From Desulfobacula sp. (GTDB lineage: Bacteria > Desulfobacterota > Desulfobacteria > Desulfobacterales > Desulfobacteraceae), in the NCBI GenBank assembly GCA_013792075.1, contig VMSR01000281.1, positions 1 to 39,751 on the forward strand: a stretch of DNA of 39,751 nt, given 5' to 3'. Every line of letters begins with the position of its first letter. Position 1 is the stretch's first letter. The notes below the pieces were generated by a model. It was not told the origin of the DNA. It saw only the letters and a list, made by a program, of their open reading frames with translations, and searched no databases. Shown here piece by piece: positions 17,274-25,611 of the stretch. The position numbers and the translations under genes are program-made.

Positions 17274-18590
17274 TCACAATCTTTGGATGATATAAAGAAA
17301 CATGGGCAGGCGGCTTTGGGTCTTAAGGTGGTAAAAATCAAAGAGCACTTCCCTTGAAGGGTTGCCAAACTGAAGCGGCGACAGGTAAACACTTCCCTTG
17401 GGGCTGGTATGGCCCATTTTCCCCCTCACAAGGTCCAGCATGGACGCGTTGTGGGAGGCCGGCAAATCCCTGTCCATGACAAAATTGCAGGTCATCTCAA
17501 TTTGCCGATACCTTTGGTTAATGGCCTGGATCCGGTCAAAGGCCCGTTCCACCTGCCGGGCAGTGATGGGCTTGCCGATAAGGGACAGGGTCTTGTCATC
17601 GGCCGATTCAAGGCCGATATTGATGCAGGTGTGAAAGGGGAGGCCATTGAGGTTCTCGAACAGACGGTCATCAGCCCCCAGCAGGGCATCCACGCTGCCA
17701 AAAAAATAAAGCATGGGCCTTTGCATGTAGGCGTTGTGAAACCCGAAGTGTTCGTGGGCCGTTTGGGCGGCATAGAGGATCAGGTCCATGGGGGCGTTGA
17801 GCCCATCGTGTTCCCCTAAAAACAGGGAATTATAATTAACAATATCCTTGCCGTACAGGGATTTAAGGGCCAGAATCTGGTCTTTAATATTTTGCCGGGA
17901 CCTCTGGACAAATGGTTTTTTATTTTTCACTTTGCAAAACCGGCATTTATAAAGGCAGCCGTCCTGGAGGGTCAGGGGAATGATATCATAGTCCGAGTGG
18001 CGTGCATCGGGCGGCAGAACCATAGACCTGGCCCCGGAGATGTCAAAGAGATCTTTCGCCTTTTGGGCAAGGGTTTCGGGGGAAACCTGTTTTACCTGTT
18101 CAAGCCAGTGGGAAATTGCTTCCGGCATACCGGGGGTGCGGGTGTCGATCTTTGACAGGACAGGGTGCCATTCGTCTAAAATTCCAAGGACTTCGGGTGT
18201 ATCAAAGGGTTTGCCGCCCAGAAGCGAATTGGTCTGGTACATGAGGTTGGGCAGGTAATATTCTCCAATGGATTCAACCACACCGGCATACCCGCCCGTG
18301 GAATAGTAGACCCAGTCGTTTCCCATGGTCCGCTTCAGCCACTCTGACGGGTGGGACCAGCCAGGGGGTTTGGCTTTGGCATGCCTGATTTCCTGGTTCA
18401 GGTTAAACTCAAAGATCATTTCCCGGGTTTCCAGACGGGAGAACAGGCCGTATTTGACAGGGAAACTCATTTTGGCATATTCTCTGGCTCCCCGGCAGTT
18501 TAACTGGACATCAATCCGGTCGTCCGTATACCTGTGGGCCGGATAGTTTGCCGGACCTGTTTTATCCATTATATCCATGGGGTAGTTCAT
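17274..18590 (-). CDS. Radical SAM protein with long N-terminal domain
   Basis: A 438-residue protein with the radical SAM triad unusually far in: CLYKCRFC (Cys212, Cys216, Cys219). It is preceded by a ~200-residue N-domain of unknown type. Downstream, GLESADDKTLSLIGKP resembles the SAM-binding GxE region of Elp3/MiaB-like enzymes. It is first in the minus-strand operon with the PHP gene, dtd, trmJ and the GNAT-nitrilase. ATG 18590 has an AGG directly before it; a second in-frame ATG (18575) is possible. The substrate is unknown. Confidence 0.87.
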   Translation of the reverse strand: MNYPMDIMDKTGPANYPAHRYTDDRIDVQLNCRGAREYAKMSFPVKYGLFSRLETREMIFEFNLNQEIRHAKAKPPGWSHPSEWLKRTMGNDWVYYSTGGYAGVVESIGEYYLPNLMYQTNSLLGGKPFDTPEVLGILDEWHPVLSKIDTRTPGMPEAISHWLEQVKQVSPETLAQKAKDLFDISGARSMVLPPDARHSDYDIIPLTLQDGCLYKCRFCKVKNKKPFVQRSRQNIKDQILALKSLYGKDIVNYNSLFLGEHDGLNAPMDLILYAAQTAHEHFGFHNAYMQRPMLYFFGSVDALLGADDRLFENLNGLPFHTCINIGLESADDKTLSLIGKPITARQVERAFDRIQAINQRYRQIEMTCNFVMDRDLPASHNASMLDLVRGKMGHTSPKGSVYLSPLQFGNPSREVLFDFYHLKTQSRLPMFLYIIQRL

Positions 18591-18651
18591 CCTGATGTTT
18601 GTTTCATGTCATCCCCTGTATGGAGAAAGGTTCTGTTTATAATTGAACCCT

Positions 18652-18678
18652 GGTTTTTTGCAATGGTTTTTTTGCAAT
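18652..18678. repeat. Imperfect tandem repeat in a divergent promoter region
   Basis: GGTTTTTTGCAAT (18652-18664) is followed immediately by GGTTTTTTTGCAAT (18665-18678). It lies between the divergent radical SAM operon and the kinase gene at 18779. It may be a binding site for a regulator or a slippage product. Confidence 0.4.
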
Positions 18679-18778
18679 ATTTTTTAAAAATCCTGTCATT
18701 AAAATACAAACATGATACTATAAAACCATAAAATAATGATACTCCATCATTCACTAAAATCCAAAAACAGGTGATACC

Positions 18779-20515
18779 ATGGTGATGTTGTCCATCCGTT
18801 TAAAGGGATACTTCTTATTTTTTTTCTTGTTGATCTGCTCTCTTGCCGGACCCTTGGCTCCTGTACTGGCAGCAGAGCTCCAAGGCCTAAAGACAATTTC
18901 CGATGCCCATGTATTGTCTGGTATCCTGATACTGCTGGCCGGTCTTGGCGTTGCAGTCGGCGGATGGAGAAAACAAAAAAATATCAATCGTGCGCTAACC
19001 CGGCAGACGGCCGAGGCCCAAAAGAGCCGGGAAAAATACCGCATGATGATTGACAACGCCGACGACGGCATCCTGATCGTCCAGAATTTCACCATCAAGT
19101 ACGCCAATCCAAAGGCCCATGGAATAATGGGACTTGAAACAAAAAATCTGCTGTCTGCCAATTTATTCGAGTACATCTTTTCCGATGATATAAGCCATGT
19201 GATTGAACACTATGAACAAAGAATGCTTTCCCCTGATGGTGAAAGCAAATTTACCACCCGGATTGTAAAAGGGGATAAAAGCGCCCATTGGGTTCAGGTT
19301 CGGTCGGTATCGGTCCTGTTTGAAGAAGAACCTGCCAATCTGTATTTTATCCGGGATATATCCAGTCTCAAGCGCATGGAAATGGATCTGCAGCAGGCCC
19401 AGAGAATGGAAGCCATCGCCGCCCTTTCCGGCGGCATTGCCCATGATTTCAATAATATTTTAACCACCATCATCGGCAATGCGGAACTTTCCCTGATGGA
19501 TCTGACCGAAAAAGATCCCCTTCATGAAACCTTCCGGAAGATTCAGGCCTCGGGAAACAGGGCAAGGGATCTGGTTCAGCAGATCTTGACCCTGAGCCGC
19601 AGCTCTTCCATGGAAAAAATGCCCCTGTCCCTTTCCCCTGTGGTCAAAGAGGCATTGAAATTGCTCAGGTCCACCCTGCCGTCCAATATCCGGATTGTCG
19701 AAACCATTGACACCAAGGCCGGTTTGGTAAATGTGGACGCCACCCGGATATACCAGGTGTTCATGAACCTGTGCACCAACGCAAAACAGGCCATGGAGAA
19801 AAATGGCACCGGTGTCCTTGACGTCCGGCTTGCCCGGGTCAACCTGGGTGATGGAGAAATTGAAAATGGTTTGAACCTGCCGGCCGGGGCCTATGTAAAA
19901 TTAAGTGTCATTGACAACGGAGAGGGCATAGATCCCGAGATCCGGGATAAAATTTTTCATCCCTATTTTACAACCAGGGATCTGGGGACCGGATTGGGGC
20001 TTTCCGCCTCCCTTGGGATCATTAAAAACTATGACGGAGATATTGCCTGGCAGAGTGAAATGGGCCAGGGCAGTGAATTCTCCATTTTTTTGCCGGTCCA
20101 TGAACCCCCGCAACCCAGGGACGAAAAGATAAAAGACCTGATGGGCCGCTCCTGCCAGGGCAATATTTTATTTGTGGATGATGAAAAGGAAATAGCCGGT
20201 ATTGTCAAAAAAATATTCAAAACCCTTGGATACTCTGTGGTCACTGCCGGGTCCGGGAAAGAGGCTTTGGAACATTTTCTAAAAGACCCTGGTTTTTTCA
20301 ACCTGGTCATCACGGACATGGCCATGCCCGGCATGACCGGGGAACAGCTCATCCGGGAGGTGGGCCGCATACGACCGGACCTGCCCTTGATTCTGTGTAC
20401 CGGGCACAGCGATACCTTTGACAGACAAAAGGCCCTGGATTCCGGTATCAGAGAATATATTACCAAGCCTTACAGCCTGAAAGACCTTTCGGCCATGGCG
20501 GCCAGGTATATTTGA
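18779..20515 (+). CDS. PAS histidine kinase with C-terminal receiver
   Basis: A 578-residue sensor. An N-terminal hydrophobic segment (~11-31, ending PVLAAE) resembles a signal or first helix, and a second helix follows at ~44-63, giving a short periplasmic loop. A PAS domain (~85-200) precedes the kinase core: His222 in GGIAHDFNNIL (NtrB-like HisKA), a complete HATPase (NLCTNAKQA, DNGEGI, GTGLGLSAS) and a C-terminal receiver with Asp513 in VITDMAMPGM. AGGTGAT sits five bases before the ATG. It is a stand-alone gene; its ligand and partner are unknown. Confidence 0.93.
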   Translation: MVMLSIRLKGYFLFFFLLICSLAGPLAPVLAAELQGLKTISDAHVLSGILILLAGLGVAVGGWRKQKNINRALTRQTAEAQKSREKYRMMIDNADDGILIVQNFTIKYANPKAHGIMGLETKNLLSANLFEYIFSDDISHVIEHYEQRMLSPDGESKFTTRIVKGDKSAHWVQVRSVSVLFEEEPANLYFIRDISSLKRMEMDLQQAQRMEAIAALSGGIAHDFNNILTTIIGNAELSLMDLTEKDPLHETFRKIQASGNRARDLVQQILTLSRSSSMEKMPLSLSPVVKEALKLLRSTLPSNIRIVETIDTKAGLVNVDATRIYQVFMNLCTNAKQAMEKNGTGVLDVRLARVNLGDGEIENGLNLPAGAYVKLSVIDNGEGIDPEIRDKIFHPYFTTRDLGTGLGLSASLGIIKNYDGDIAWQSEMGQGSEFSIFLPVHEPPQPRDEKIKDLMGRSCQGNILFVDDEKEIAGIVKKIFKTLGYSVVTAGSGKEALEHFLKDPGFFNLVITDMAMPGMTGEQLIREVGRIRPDLPLILCTGHSDTFDRQKALDSGIREYITKPYSLKDLSAMAARYI

Positions 20516-20620
20516 CTTTATCTGCAATCTTCCAGGAATTATGCCATTATTGAGCCTGATGCGTTCTAGGGGACGATCCCTCTTATTTTGAAAATCCCAA
20601 AAAATCAGAAAAAGTATAAG

Positions 20621-20634
20621 TTGATCTAAATCAA
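20621..20634. promoter_or_regulatory. FNR/Crp-family operator upstream of fprA
   Basis: TTGATCTAAATCAA is a perfect TTGAT-N4-ATCAA palindrome, the FNR consensus. Its centre lies about 43 bases before the start predicted from the TATACT at 20658-20663, the usual class II activator position. The regulator itself is not in the window; an FNR- or HcpR-like protein is inferred. Confidence 0.72.
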
Positions 20635-20657
20635 TGATACGAGTTCATTTTTTTGTG

Positions 20658-20663
20658 TATACT
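20658..20663 (+). promoter_or_regulatory. -10 element of the fprA promoter
   Basis: TATACT lies 23 bases after the FNR-type site. No good -35 hexamer is present, which fits an activator-dependent promoter. The untranslated leader would be about 90 bases. Confidence 0.5.
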
Positions 20664-20697
20664 ACAGATAACGTAAATTAATATGGCCAATCTAAAC

Positions 20698-20735
20698 GAG
20701 ACACGTTTTCAATGTGGTATACATTGGCGCGTCTT
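20698..20735 (+). promoter_or_regulatory. Hairpin in the fprA leader
   Basis: An inner stem CAATGT (20710-20715) / ACATTG (20721-20726) is enclosed by an outer stem GAGACACG (20698-20705) / CGCGTCTT (20728-20735) with one mismatch. It ends 23 bases before the start codon and could affect mRNA stability or translation. On DNA the inner repeat could also be an operator. Confidence 0.45.
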
Positions 20736-20758
20736 AAAATAGGTATAAGGAGAAACAA

Positions 20759-21946
20759 ATGGGAATTATTGTTAAAAATAACATTCAATGGGTAGGGAAA
20801 ATTGATTGGGAATTGCGAAGGTTTCATGGTGATGAATATTCGACCCATAGAGGGTCATCCTACAATTCCTATCTTATTCAAGAAGAAAAAACCGCCTTGA
20901 TTGATACTGTTTGGGGACCATTTGCAAAGGAATATGTAGAGAATTTGCAAAAAAATATTGACCTTAAAAAAATTGATTTTATAATTGCCTGTCATTCGGA
21001 AAACGATCATAGTGGTGCTTTGCCTGAGTTGATGAAGCATATCCCTGACACGCCCATTTATTGTACCAAAAACGGTGCCAAGATTCTTAAGGGGATGTAT
21101 CATCAGAATTGGAATTTTCAAATTGTAAAAACCGGTGACAAACTGAGCCTTGGTAACAAGGAACTGACATTTATCGAAGCGCCAATGCTCCACTGGCCGG
21201 ACTCCATGTTCACGTATTTAAGCGACGATGCGGTATTGTTCAGCAATGATGCCTTTGGTCAGCACTACGCTTCAGAGTTCATGTTTAATGACCGTGTCGA
21301 TCAGGCGGAACTCTTCCAGGAATGCATTAAATACTATGCCAACATCCTCACGCCGTTCAGTTCCCTTGTTATTGCGAAAATAAAAGAGGTTCTGGGGTTC
21401 AATCTTCCATTGGATATGATTTGTACCAGTCACGGCATCATCTGGAGGGACAATCCGGCCCAGATTGTGGAAAAGTACATGGAATGGGCAGATAACTTTC
21501 AGGAGAACCAGATCACGATATTATACGACACCATGTGGGACAACACCCGGATCATGGCGGAAGAAATCGCAGCTGGAATCAGGCAGGGTGATGACCAGAT
21601 AACCGTTAAGCTCTTTAACCTGGCAAAAACAGACAAAAATGATGCCATTACTGAGATTTTTAAATCCAGGGCGATCCTCATGGGCTCATCGACCATTAAC
21701 AACGGTATTCTGGTACATGTGGCAGCATTGCTTGAGGAGATAAAGGGCTTAAAATTCAAAAAGAAAAAGGCGGGTGCCTTTGGCAGTTACGGATGGAGTG
21801 GAGAGGCCGTTAAAATCATGCTGGAGCGGCTGGATAACTCAGGTTTTGATATCATTGACCAGGGGCTGCGAATCACTTGGGCTCCCGATGATGAAAGCAA
21901 GCTTGCATGCCGGGCGTATGGGAAACGCTTTGTTGAAGGTTTGTAA
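20759..21946 (+). CDS. fprA: Flavodiiron protein (FprA-type A flavoprotein)
   Basis: A 395-residue class A flavodiiron protein that reduces O2 to water or NO to N2O in the cytoplasm of anaerobes. The N-terminal metallo-beta-lactamase-like domain carries the diiron ligands (His79, Glu81, Asp83 in [27 protein letters not shown]). The C-terminal flavodoxin domain (~255-395) has the FMN loop [13 protein letters not shown] and GSYGWSGEA. No rubredoxin domain is fused, so a separate rubredoxin should donate electrons. AAGGAGAAAC precedes the ATG. The FNR-type site indicates control by oxygen or nitrosative state. Confidence 0.95.
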   Translation: MGIIVKNNIQWVGKIDWELRRFHGDEYSTHRGSSYNSYLIQEEKTALIDTVWGPFAKEYVENLQKNIDLKKIDFIIACHSENDHSGALPELMKHIPDTPIYCTKNGAKILKGMYHQNWNFQIVKTGDKLSLGNKELTFIEAPMLHWPDSMFTYLSDDAVLFSNDAFGQHYASEFMFNDRVDQAELFQECIKYYANILTPFSSLVIAKIKEVLGFNLPLDMICTSHGIIWRDNPAQIVEKYMEWADNFQENQITILYDTMWDNTRIMAEEIAAGIRQGDDQITVKLFNLAKTDKNDAITEIFKSRAILMGSSTINNGILVHVAALLEEIKGLKFKKKKAGAFGSYGWSGEAVKIMLERLDNSGFDIIDQGLRITWAPDDESKLACRAYGKRFVEGL

Positions 21947-22010
21947 CGGGGTATCGGGCCAAAGCAAACCCATCCCATGAATTATTAAACCCATTGAAAA
22001 AGGGAGAAAT

Positions 22011-22097
22011 ATGATGCAAATTGTAAAACTGAGTGAAACAAATGAATTTACACCCGGGGCAATGAAACGGTTCATTTTTGTGGGAATGCCGGTTTAG
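22011..22097 (+). pseudogene. Possible 5' remnant of a Rieske-type gene (28 aa)
   Basis: A good GGGAGA precedes ATG 22011, but the frame stops at TAG 22095-22097 after 28 codons. The residues (KLSETNEFTPGAMKRFIFVG) resemble the first strands of small Rieske [2Fe-2S] proteins, which continue for ~80 residues with CxH and CxxH motifs. No continuation is visible in any frame before the VOC gene starts at 22123. It may be a truncated relic or a true micro-ORF. The resemblance is weak. Confidence 0.35.
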
Positions 22098-22122
22098 ATA
22101 CTCAAGGGGCCCAACACACTTG

Positions 22123-22470
22123 ATGAAAATCAATGCAGTAAATACCATTTTATATTGCAATCAATGGAAGGAGACCGTTGACTTCTACGCGATTGGTTTG
22201 AACCTGCGTGTTCTTCTGGATCGGGAATGGTTTGTTGAATTCCGGTTGACCGATTCGGCCCGATTGAGCATTGCCGATGCCCGCCGCACCACCGTCAAAA
22301 GCAATGGCGGCAGCGGGATCACCATCAGCCTGAGAGTCGACAACCTTCAATCGGCACATATGGATTTTCAACAAAGGAATCTGAACCCCACCCCCATTCG
22401 CCCCTTGTGGGGTTCCATGGTCTTTTACCTCTATGATCCCGAAGGCAACAGGCTCGAATTTTGGTCCTGA
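22123..22470 (+). CDS. VOC / glyoxalase-like metalloprotein
   Basis: 115 residues with the beta-alpha-beta-beta-beta pattern of the vicinal oxygen chelate family, ending in the characteristic FYLYDPEGNRLEFWS. ATG 22123 (MKINAVNTILY) is chosen because it starts the first strand; a longer reading from 22078 adds an unrelated peptide. The ribosome site is weak. VOC members include glyoxalases, dioxygenases and resistance proteins; substrate cannot be told. Confidence 0.8.
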   Translation: MKINAVNTILYCNQWKETVDFYAIGLNLRVLLDREWFVEFRLTDSARLSIADARRTTVKSNGGSGITISLRVDNLQSAHMDFQQRNLNPTPIRPLWGSMVFYLYDPEGNRLEFWS

Positions 22471-22512
22471 TTCAATGCCGCTGCCCCATTTGAGTCTTTT
22501 ACAAAAAGCGGT

Positions 22513-23049
22513 TTAAAACCAGAATTCAGGGTATTTTCTTGTTTTACAAAAATTATTAACCAAGAGTGCTACAATCAACATGATACATGCGCTGACGCCC
22601 ACCGGTACCAAAACATAGTAAAATCCTAAATCATGTATTTTCTGGCTTCCGATGACGGCAATCAGGGCTGTTGCACCACCTGGGGGGTGCAAGGTTTTAG
22701 TGGCATGCATGGCAGCAATCGCCGTTGCAACAGCCAGGGAGGATGCCAGCCATAGATGTCCGCCAAAGAGTTTAAAAACCGCAACCCCGATTATGGCAGA
22801 GATGATATGCCCGCCCAGAAGATTTCTCGGTTGGGCCAGGGGACTTTTGATTGCCCCATAAATCAGAACCGCAGAGGCGCCGAAGGAACCAATGATAAAA
22901 ACCAGATCCGTATCCGCAAAAAGATTATAATTCAAAAACGCAACAGGCATGATGCCGAAAAATGCCCCGAGCCAGGACCATAAAATCTCAGAAAGTCCAA
23001 CAACAGGAGGACTTTGCCCCCCGCCTTTCATCTTATTAAAAAAAGACAT
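22513..23049 (-). CDS. HPP-family integral membrane protein
   Basis: A 178-residue membrane protein with four predicted helices and the family hallmark LHPPGGATALIAV; a second motif (FGASAVLIYGA) is also present. Plant and cyanobacterial HPP proteins have been linked to nitrite transport; that role here is an inference. It lies 24 bases downstream of the CBS gene in the same operon. In many bacteria HPP and CBS domains are fused, so the two products probably act together. Confidence 0.9.
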   Translation of the reverse strand: MSFFNKMKGGGQSPPVVGLSEILWSWLGAFFGIMPVAFLNYNLFADTDLVFIIGSFGASAVLIYGAIKSPLAQPRNLLGGHIISAIIGVAVFKLFGGHLWLASSLAVATAIAAMHATKTLHPPGGATALIAVIGSQKIHDLGFYYVLVPVGVSACIMLIVALLVNNFCKTRKYPEFWF

Positions 23050-23073
23050 AACAGTATTTTCCTTACAGCGTTT

Positions 23074-23670
23074 TCAGCTTAATGTACGAACCAGATCCGA
23101 TCTTGCAATGATACCAGCCAGGTTTGCCTGTCGATCCAGCACCGGAACCCTGTTGATTCTATTTGCTTCCAGTATATCCGCCACTTCCAAAACAGGGGTT
23201 TCCATCGTCACGGTAATTGGAGGCGCTGACATGATTTCTTTCACTTTGAAACGTTTTAATTTATGAGCAAGGCATTGCCCTGAGGTATCCAGGCAAGTGA
23301 GGATGGTATGCATAAATGAGGGTTGTTCTTGGGTGTTCATATGCTTTAAAAAATCTTTTTCGGAAAGAATGCCAGAGACCTTACCCTGTGCGTTCATTAC
23401 CGGAAGTCCTGAAACATTATGGTCGGCCATCAGCTTTGCTGCGTCTGTCAAAGACGAATTTTCATCAATGGTAACAACAGACGTTTCCATCACATGTTCC
23501 GCCTTGATGGCAGATTTCAACCGTTCCAACGCATGTGCCAATGCCCCATTGTACAACTCAAGGAAATCCGAGGGTGTAATATCCAGGTAACCGGGGATTT
23601 TTTTCATGGCTTGAATAATATCCTCATTAGAAATTTTCAGATGGGGGATTTCTAATTTACTGATTTTCAT
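23074..23670 (-). CDS. Two-CBS-domain regulatory protein
   Basis: 198 residues: a ~55-residue helical N-segment, then CBS1 (~58-115, VMETSVVTIDENSSL...VSGILSEKDFLKHM) and CBS2 (~140-198, IMSAPPITVTMETPV...LAGIIARSDLVRTL). CBS pairs bind adenine nucleotides and gate linked enzymes or transporters. The HPP membrane gene follows directly, suggesting it is the gated partner. An FNR-type site and -10 word lie upstream. Confidence 0.9.
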   Translation of the reverse strand: MKISKLEIPHLKISNEDIIQAMKKIPGYLDITPSDFLELYNGALAHALERLKSAIKAEHVMETSVVTIDENSSLTDAAKLMADHNVSGLPVMNAQGKVSGILSEKDFLKHMNTQEQPSFMHTILTCLDTSGQCLAHKLKRFKVKEIMSAPPITVTMETPVLEVADILEANRINRVPVLDRQANLAGIIARSDLVRTLS

Positions 23671-23774
23671 ACTTCCTCCAACAAACTTAGGATTATCGGA
23701 CCAAGCCTTTCACATTCAAAAGAAACGCGCCTGTGAATTTGTTAAATCATTTTTTCTGTTTTCCCCTGTCTATT

Positions 23775-23814
23775 CATATAACAAAACGAGAAAAAGGTTT
23801 TTGACCTGAATCAA
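23775..23814 (-). promoter_or_regulatory. FNR-type site and promoter of the CBS-HPP operon
   Basis: TTGACCTGAATCAA (23801-23814) matches TTGAT-N4-ATCAA at nine of ten positions. On the minus strand, TATATG (23780-23775) is a plausible -10. The site centre would lie about 40 bases before the predicted start near 23768, the same geometry as at fprA. The leader would be about 100 bases. Confidence 0.58.
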
Positions 23815-24286
23815 GAATCTTGAAAATATGTTGGTATCTGTGCGAAAATCGAAAAATTTAAAGGCCTTAATCCAAAATACTAACCCAATATGGCTCTTGC
23901 CTTTGTCTATGGATTTTCGTCCCCACTGCCGGATTAAAAGGGAAGGACTACTATTAAAGCCCGGGTTTTTTTTTGAATCCTGAAAAACCAGGACTATAGC
24001 CAAAAGTGCTCATTCAATTTGATAGATTATTCTTCGTATTTCTCTGGAATCATTGAACAGGCAAGAATGTATTTATACAACCCGGAGACTCTTTAAGGAG
24101 AATTCCTACGACGATTTTTTATCTAAAATTCGTTTTTTGAAAATAGTAATACTCCGTATAGGGAAACCATAATTTATACACTATCACCCAAGCGATCAGA
24201 ATCAGCAAGTCAATAGCAGAAAAGGCATAAGGCAATGAACTGCGCATTGACCCTGGGAACAGCTACCTTATTTTATTCAATTTTTC
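23815..24286. other. Non-coding AT-rich gap
   Basis: No supported gene is seen. The only reading frame of note, a 77-codon minus frame over 23770-24003, has no ribosome site and overlaps the FNR-type promoter. No RNA gene, repeat family or terminator was recognised. Confidence 0.4.
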
Positions 24287-24315
24287 TTGCATTAATAGTA
24301 AGTAAACGATATCTA
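24287..24315 (+). promoter_or_regulatory. Sigma-70-type promoter of the 7TM protein gene
   Basis: TTGCAT (24287-24292) and TATCTA (24310-24315) are exactly 17 bases apart. The predicted start is near 24322, 20-40 bases before the candidate start codons. Confidence 0.5.
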
Positions 24316-24364
24316 CAAAGGCCATAGACGAGGTGATCCTTGCATGAATAACGGAGAGTTTATT

Positions 24365-25381
24365 ATGCCCAATATTGTATTGATTCTTTATCTTCTCATT
24401 GCTGTAAGTGCCTATGCCGGTCTATATCACCTTATGTTTTTTTTCAGGCAGAAAACCGATGTTAAAAACCTATTGTTCTCTCTGTTGTGCTTTGCCCAAG
24501 TTTTCTATTGTGCCGCACACGCAAAATTTTATTCAGCTCTGACGATTCAAGACGCATTGAATAGTATTCAATTTGTGTATGGGGTAACTTCAATCTTAAT
24601 ACCCCTTTATTTGTGGTTTTTTTACCACTATACGGAAAAATCCTTTAAAAAATATATTTGCTATGCTGGTTCCGCGGTTTTCGGAACCTTTTTCATTTTA
24701 AGTTTCATCACAAGCGATGTGACCTTCTCCTTGGACGACGTCTACCAGAAGGGAATCCAGGCTTCCGGTCTTTTTGAAGGAACCGTATATGAGTTTGCTC
24801 CCGGTTTTTTCTTCCAAGTGTTCCCGTTTATTTTGTTTGCAGCAATACTCTTTCTTTTCTGTAACATTCTGCGATATTACCGCCGTCGGTACAAATCTGC
24901 CTTCAAGCTGATGCCGGTCAGTTTCGGCATTGTAGTGGCCGTAGCCGTGTATGATATGTTATCAGCAGTGGGCTTAATAAATTTTATCTATCTGAGTGAG
25001 TTTGCGTATATGTTGATAATCTTGTCCATGTCAAACAGGCTCATGACTGATTTTATCGATTCACAAAAAGAAGTGGAAAACTTAAACACCACACTTGAGG
25101 CAAAGGTAACGAAGCGAACCCAGGAACTTCTGGATAAAAAAAATGAACTTTTAGAATCCCTTGAAAAAGTAAAACTTTTATCCGGCTTTCTTCCCATCTG
25201 TGCAAGCTGCAAAAAAATTCGGGATGATAAAGGGTATTGGAACCAGATTGAGCAATATATCAGCGACCATGCCAATGTGGAATTCTCCCATGGGATCTGC
25301 CCTGAATGCTCTGAGAAATCTTATGGTAAACAACAATGGTATATCAAAATGAAAAAAAGACAGATGGGAAACCCGTCTTAG
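24365..25381 (+). CDS. 7TM sensor-like protein with four-Cys C-terminal tail
   Basis: A 338-residue protein. Seven hydrophobic helices fill residues ~1-225, a coiled coil (~230-275, rich in Lys/Glu/Leu) follows, and the tail contains LPICASCKKIRDDKGYW ... HGICPECSEKSYG. This tail, with two CxxC pairs, is common at the end of deltaproteobacterial PAS and receiver proteins and probably binds a metal; its role is not established. There is no kinase, cyclase or HTH domain, so output must pass through a partner. Two starts are plausible: ATG 24365 (GGAGAG, six-base gap, chosen) and ATG 24344 (AGGTGA, seven-base gap), in the same frame. Confidence 0.85.
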   Translation: MPNIVLILYLLIAVSAYAGLYHLMFFFRQKTDVKNLLFSLLCFAQVFYCAAHAKFYSALTIQDALNSIQFVYGVTSILIPLYLWFFYHYTEKSFKKYICYAGSAVFGTFFILSFITSDVTFSLDDVYQKGIQASGLFEGTVYEFAPGFFFQVFPFILFAAILFLFCNILRYYRRRYKSAFKLMPVSFGIVVAVAVYDMLSAVGLINFIYLSEFAYMLIILSMSNRLMTDFIDSQKEVENLNTTLEAKVTKRTQELLDKKNELLESLEKVKLLSGFLPICASCKKIRDDKGYWNQIEQYISDHANVEFSHGICPECSEKSYGKQQWYIKMKKRQMGNPS

Positions 25382-25492
25382 CAGAAAGACTGCCGGATGT
25401 CCTGATATTGTCTGCAAATCTACACGGATATTGATTGCCGCGTCAAACAATGCAATATTACGACTGAACAAAAGACATGGCACAAGATCATG

Positions 25493-25518
25493 TTTTCGGA
25501 GAACCTTTTCGGAGAACC
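25493..25518. repeat. Perfect 13-bp tandem repeat, recurring upstream of the hdr operon
   Basis: TTTTCGGAGAACC occurs twice head to tail (25493-25505, 25506-25518), about 95 bases before the glycosyltransferase gene. A near copy, TTTTCGGAGAAGCC, recurs at 26884-26897 upstream of the hdr operon. It may be a protein-binding site or chance local duplication. Confidence 0.5.
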
Positions 25519-25611
25519 ATTGTATAGATAGATTGTAATTGAAGTTAAGGCGGAGCCTTTCCCCCCTTTGCCGCCGGTGGTTTTTAAATTGTATATTAAG
25601 GATGGACGGCT

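Noticed and set aside
22095-22097. Pyrrolysine readthrough of the TAG in the Rieske-like fragment
   Set aside because: The sequence after the TAG does not continue a Rieske domain and soon runs into the VOC gene.
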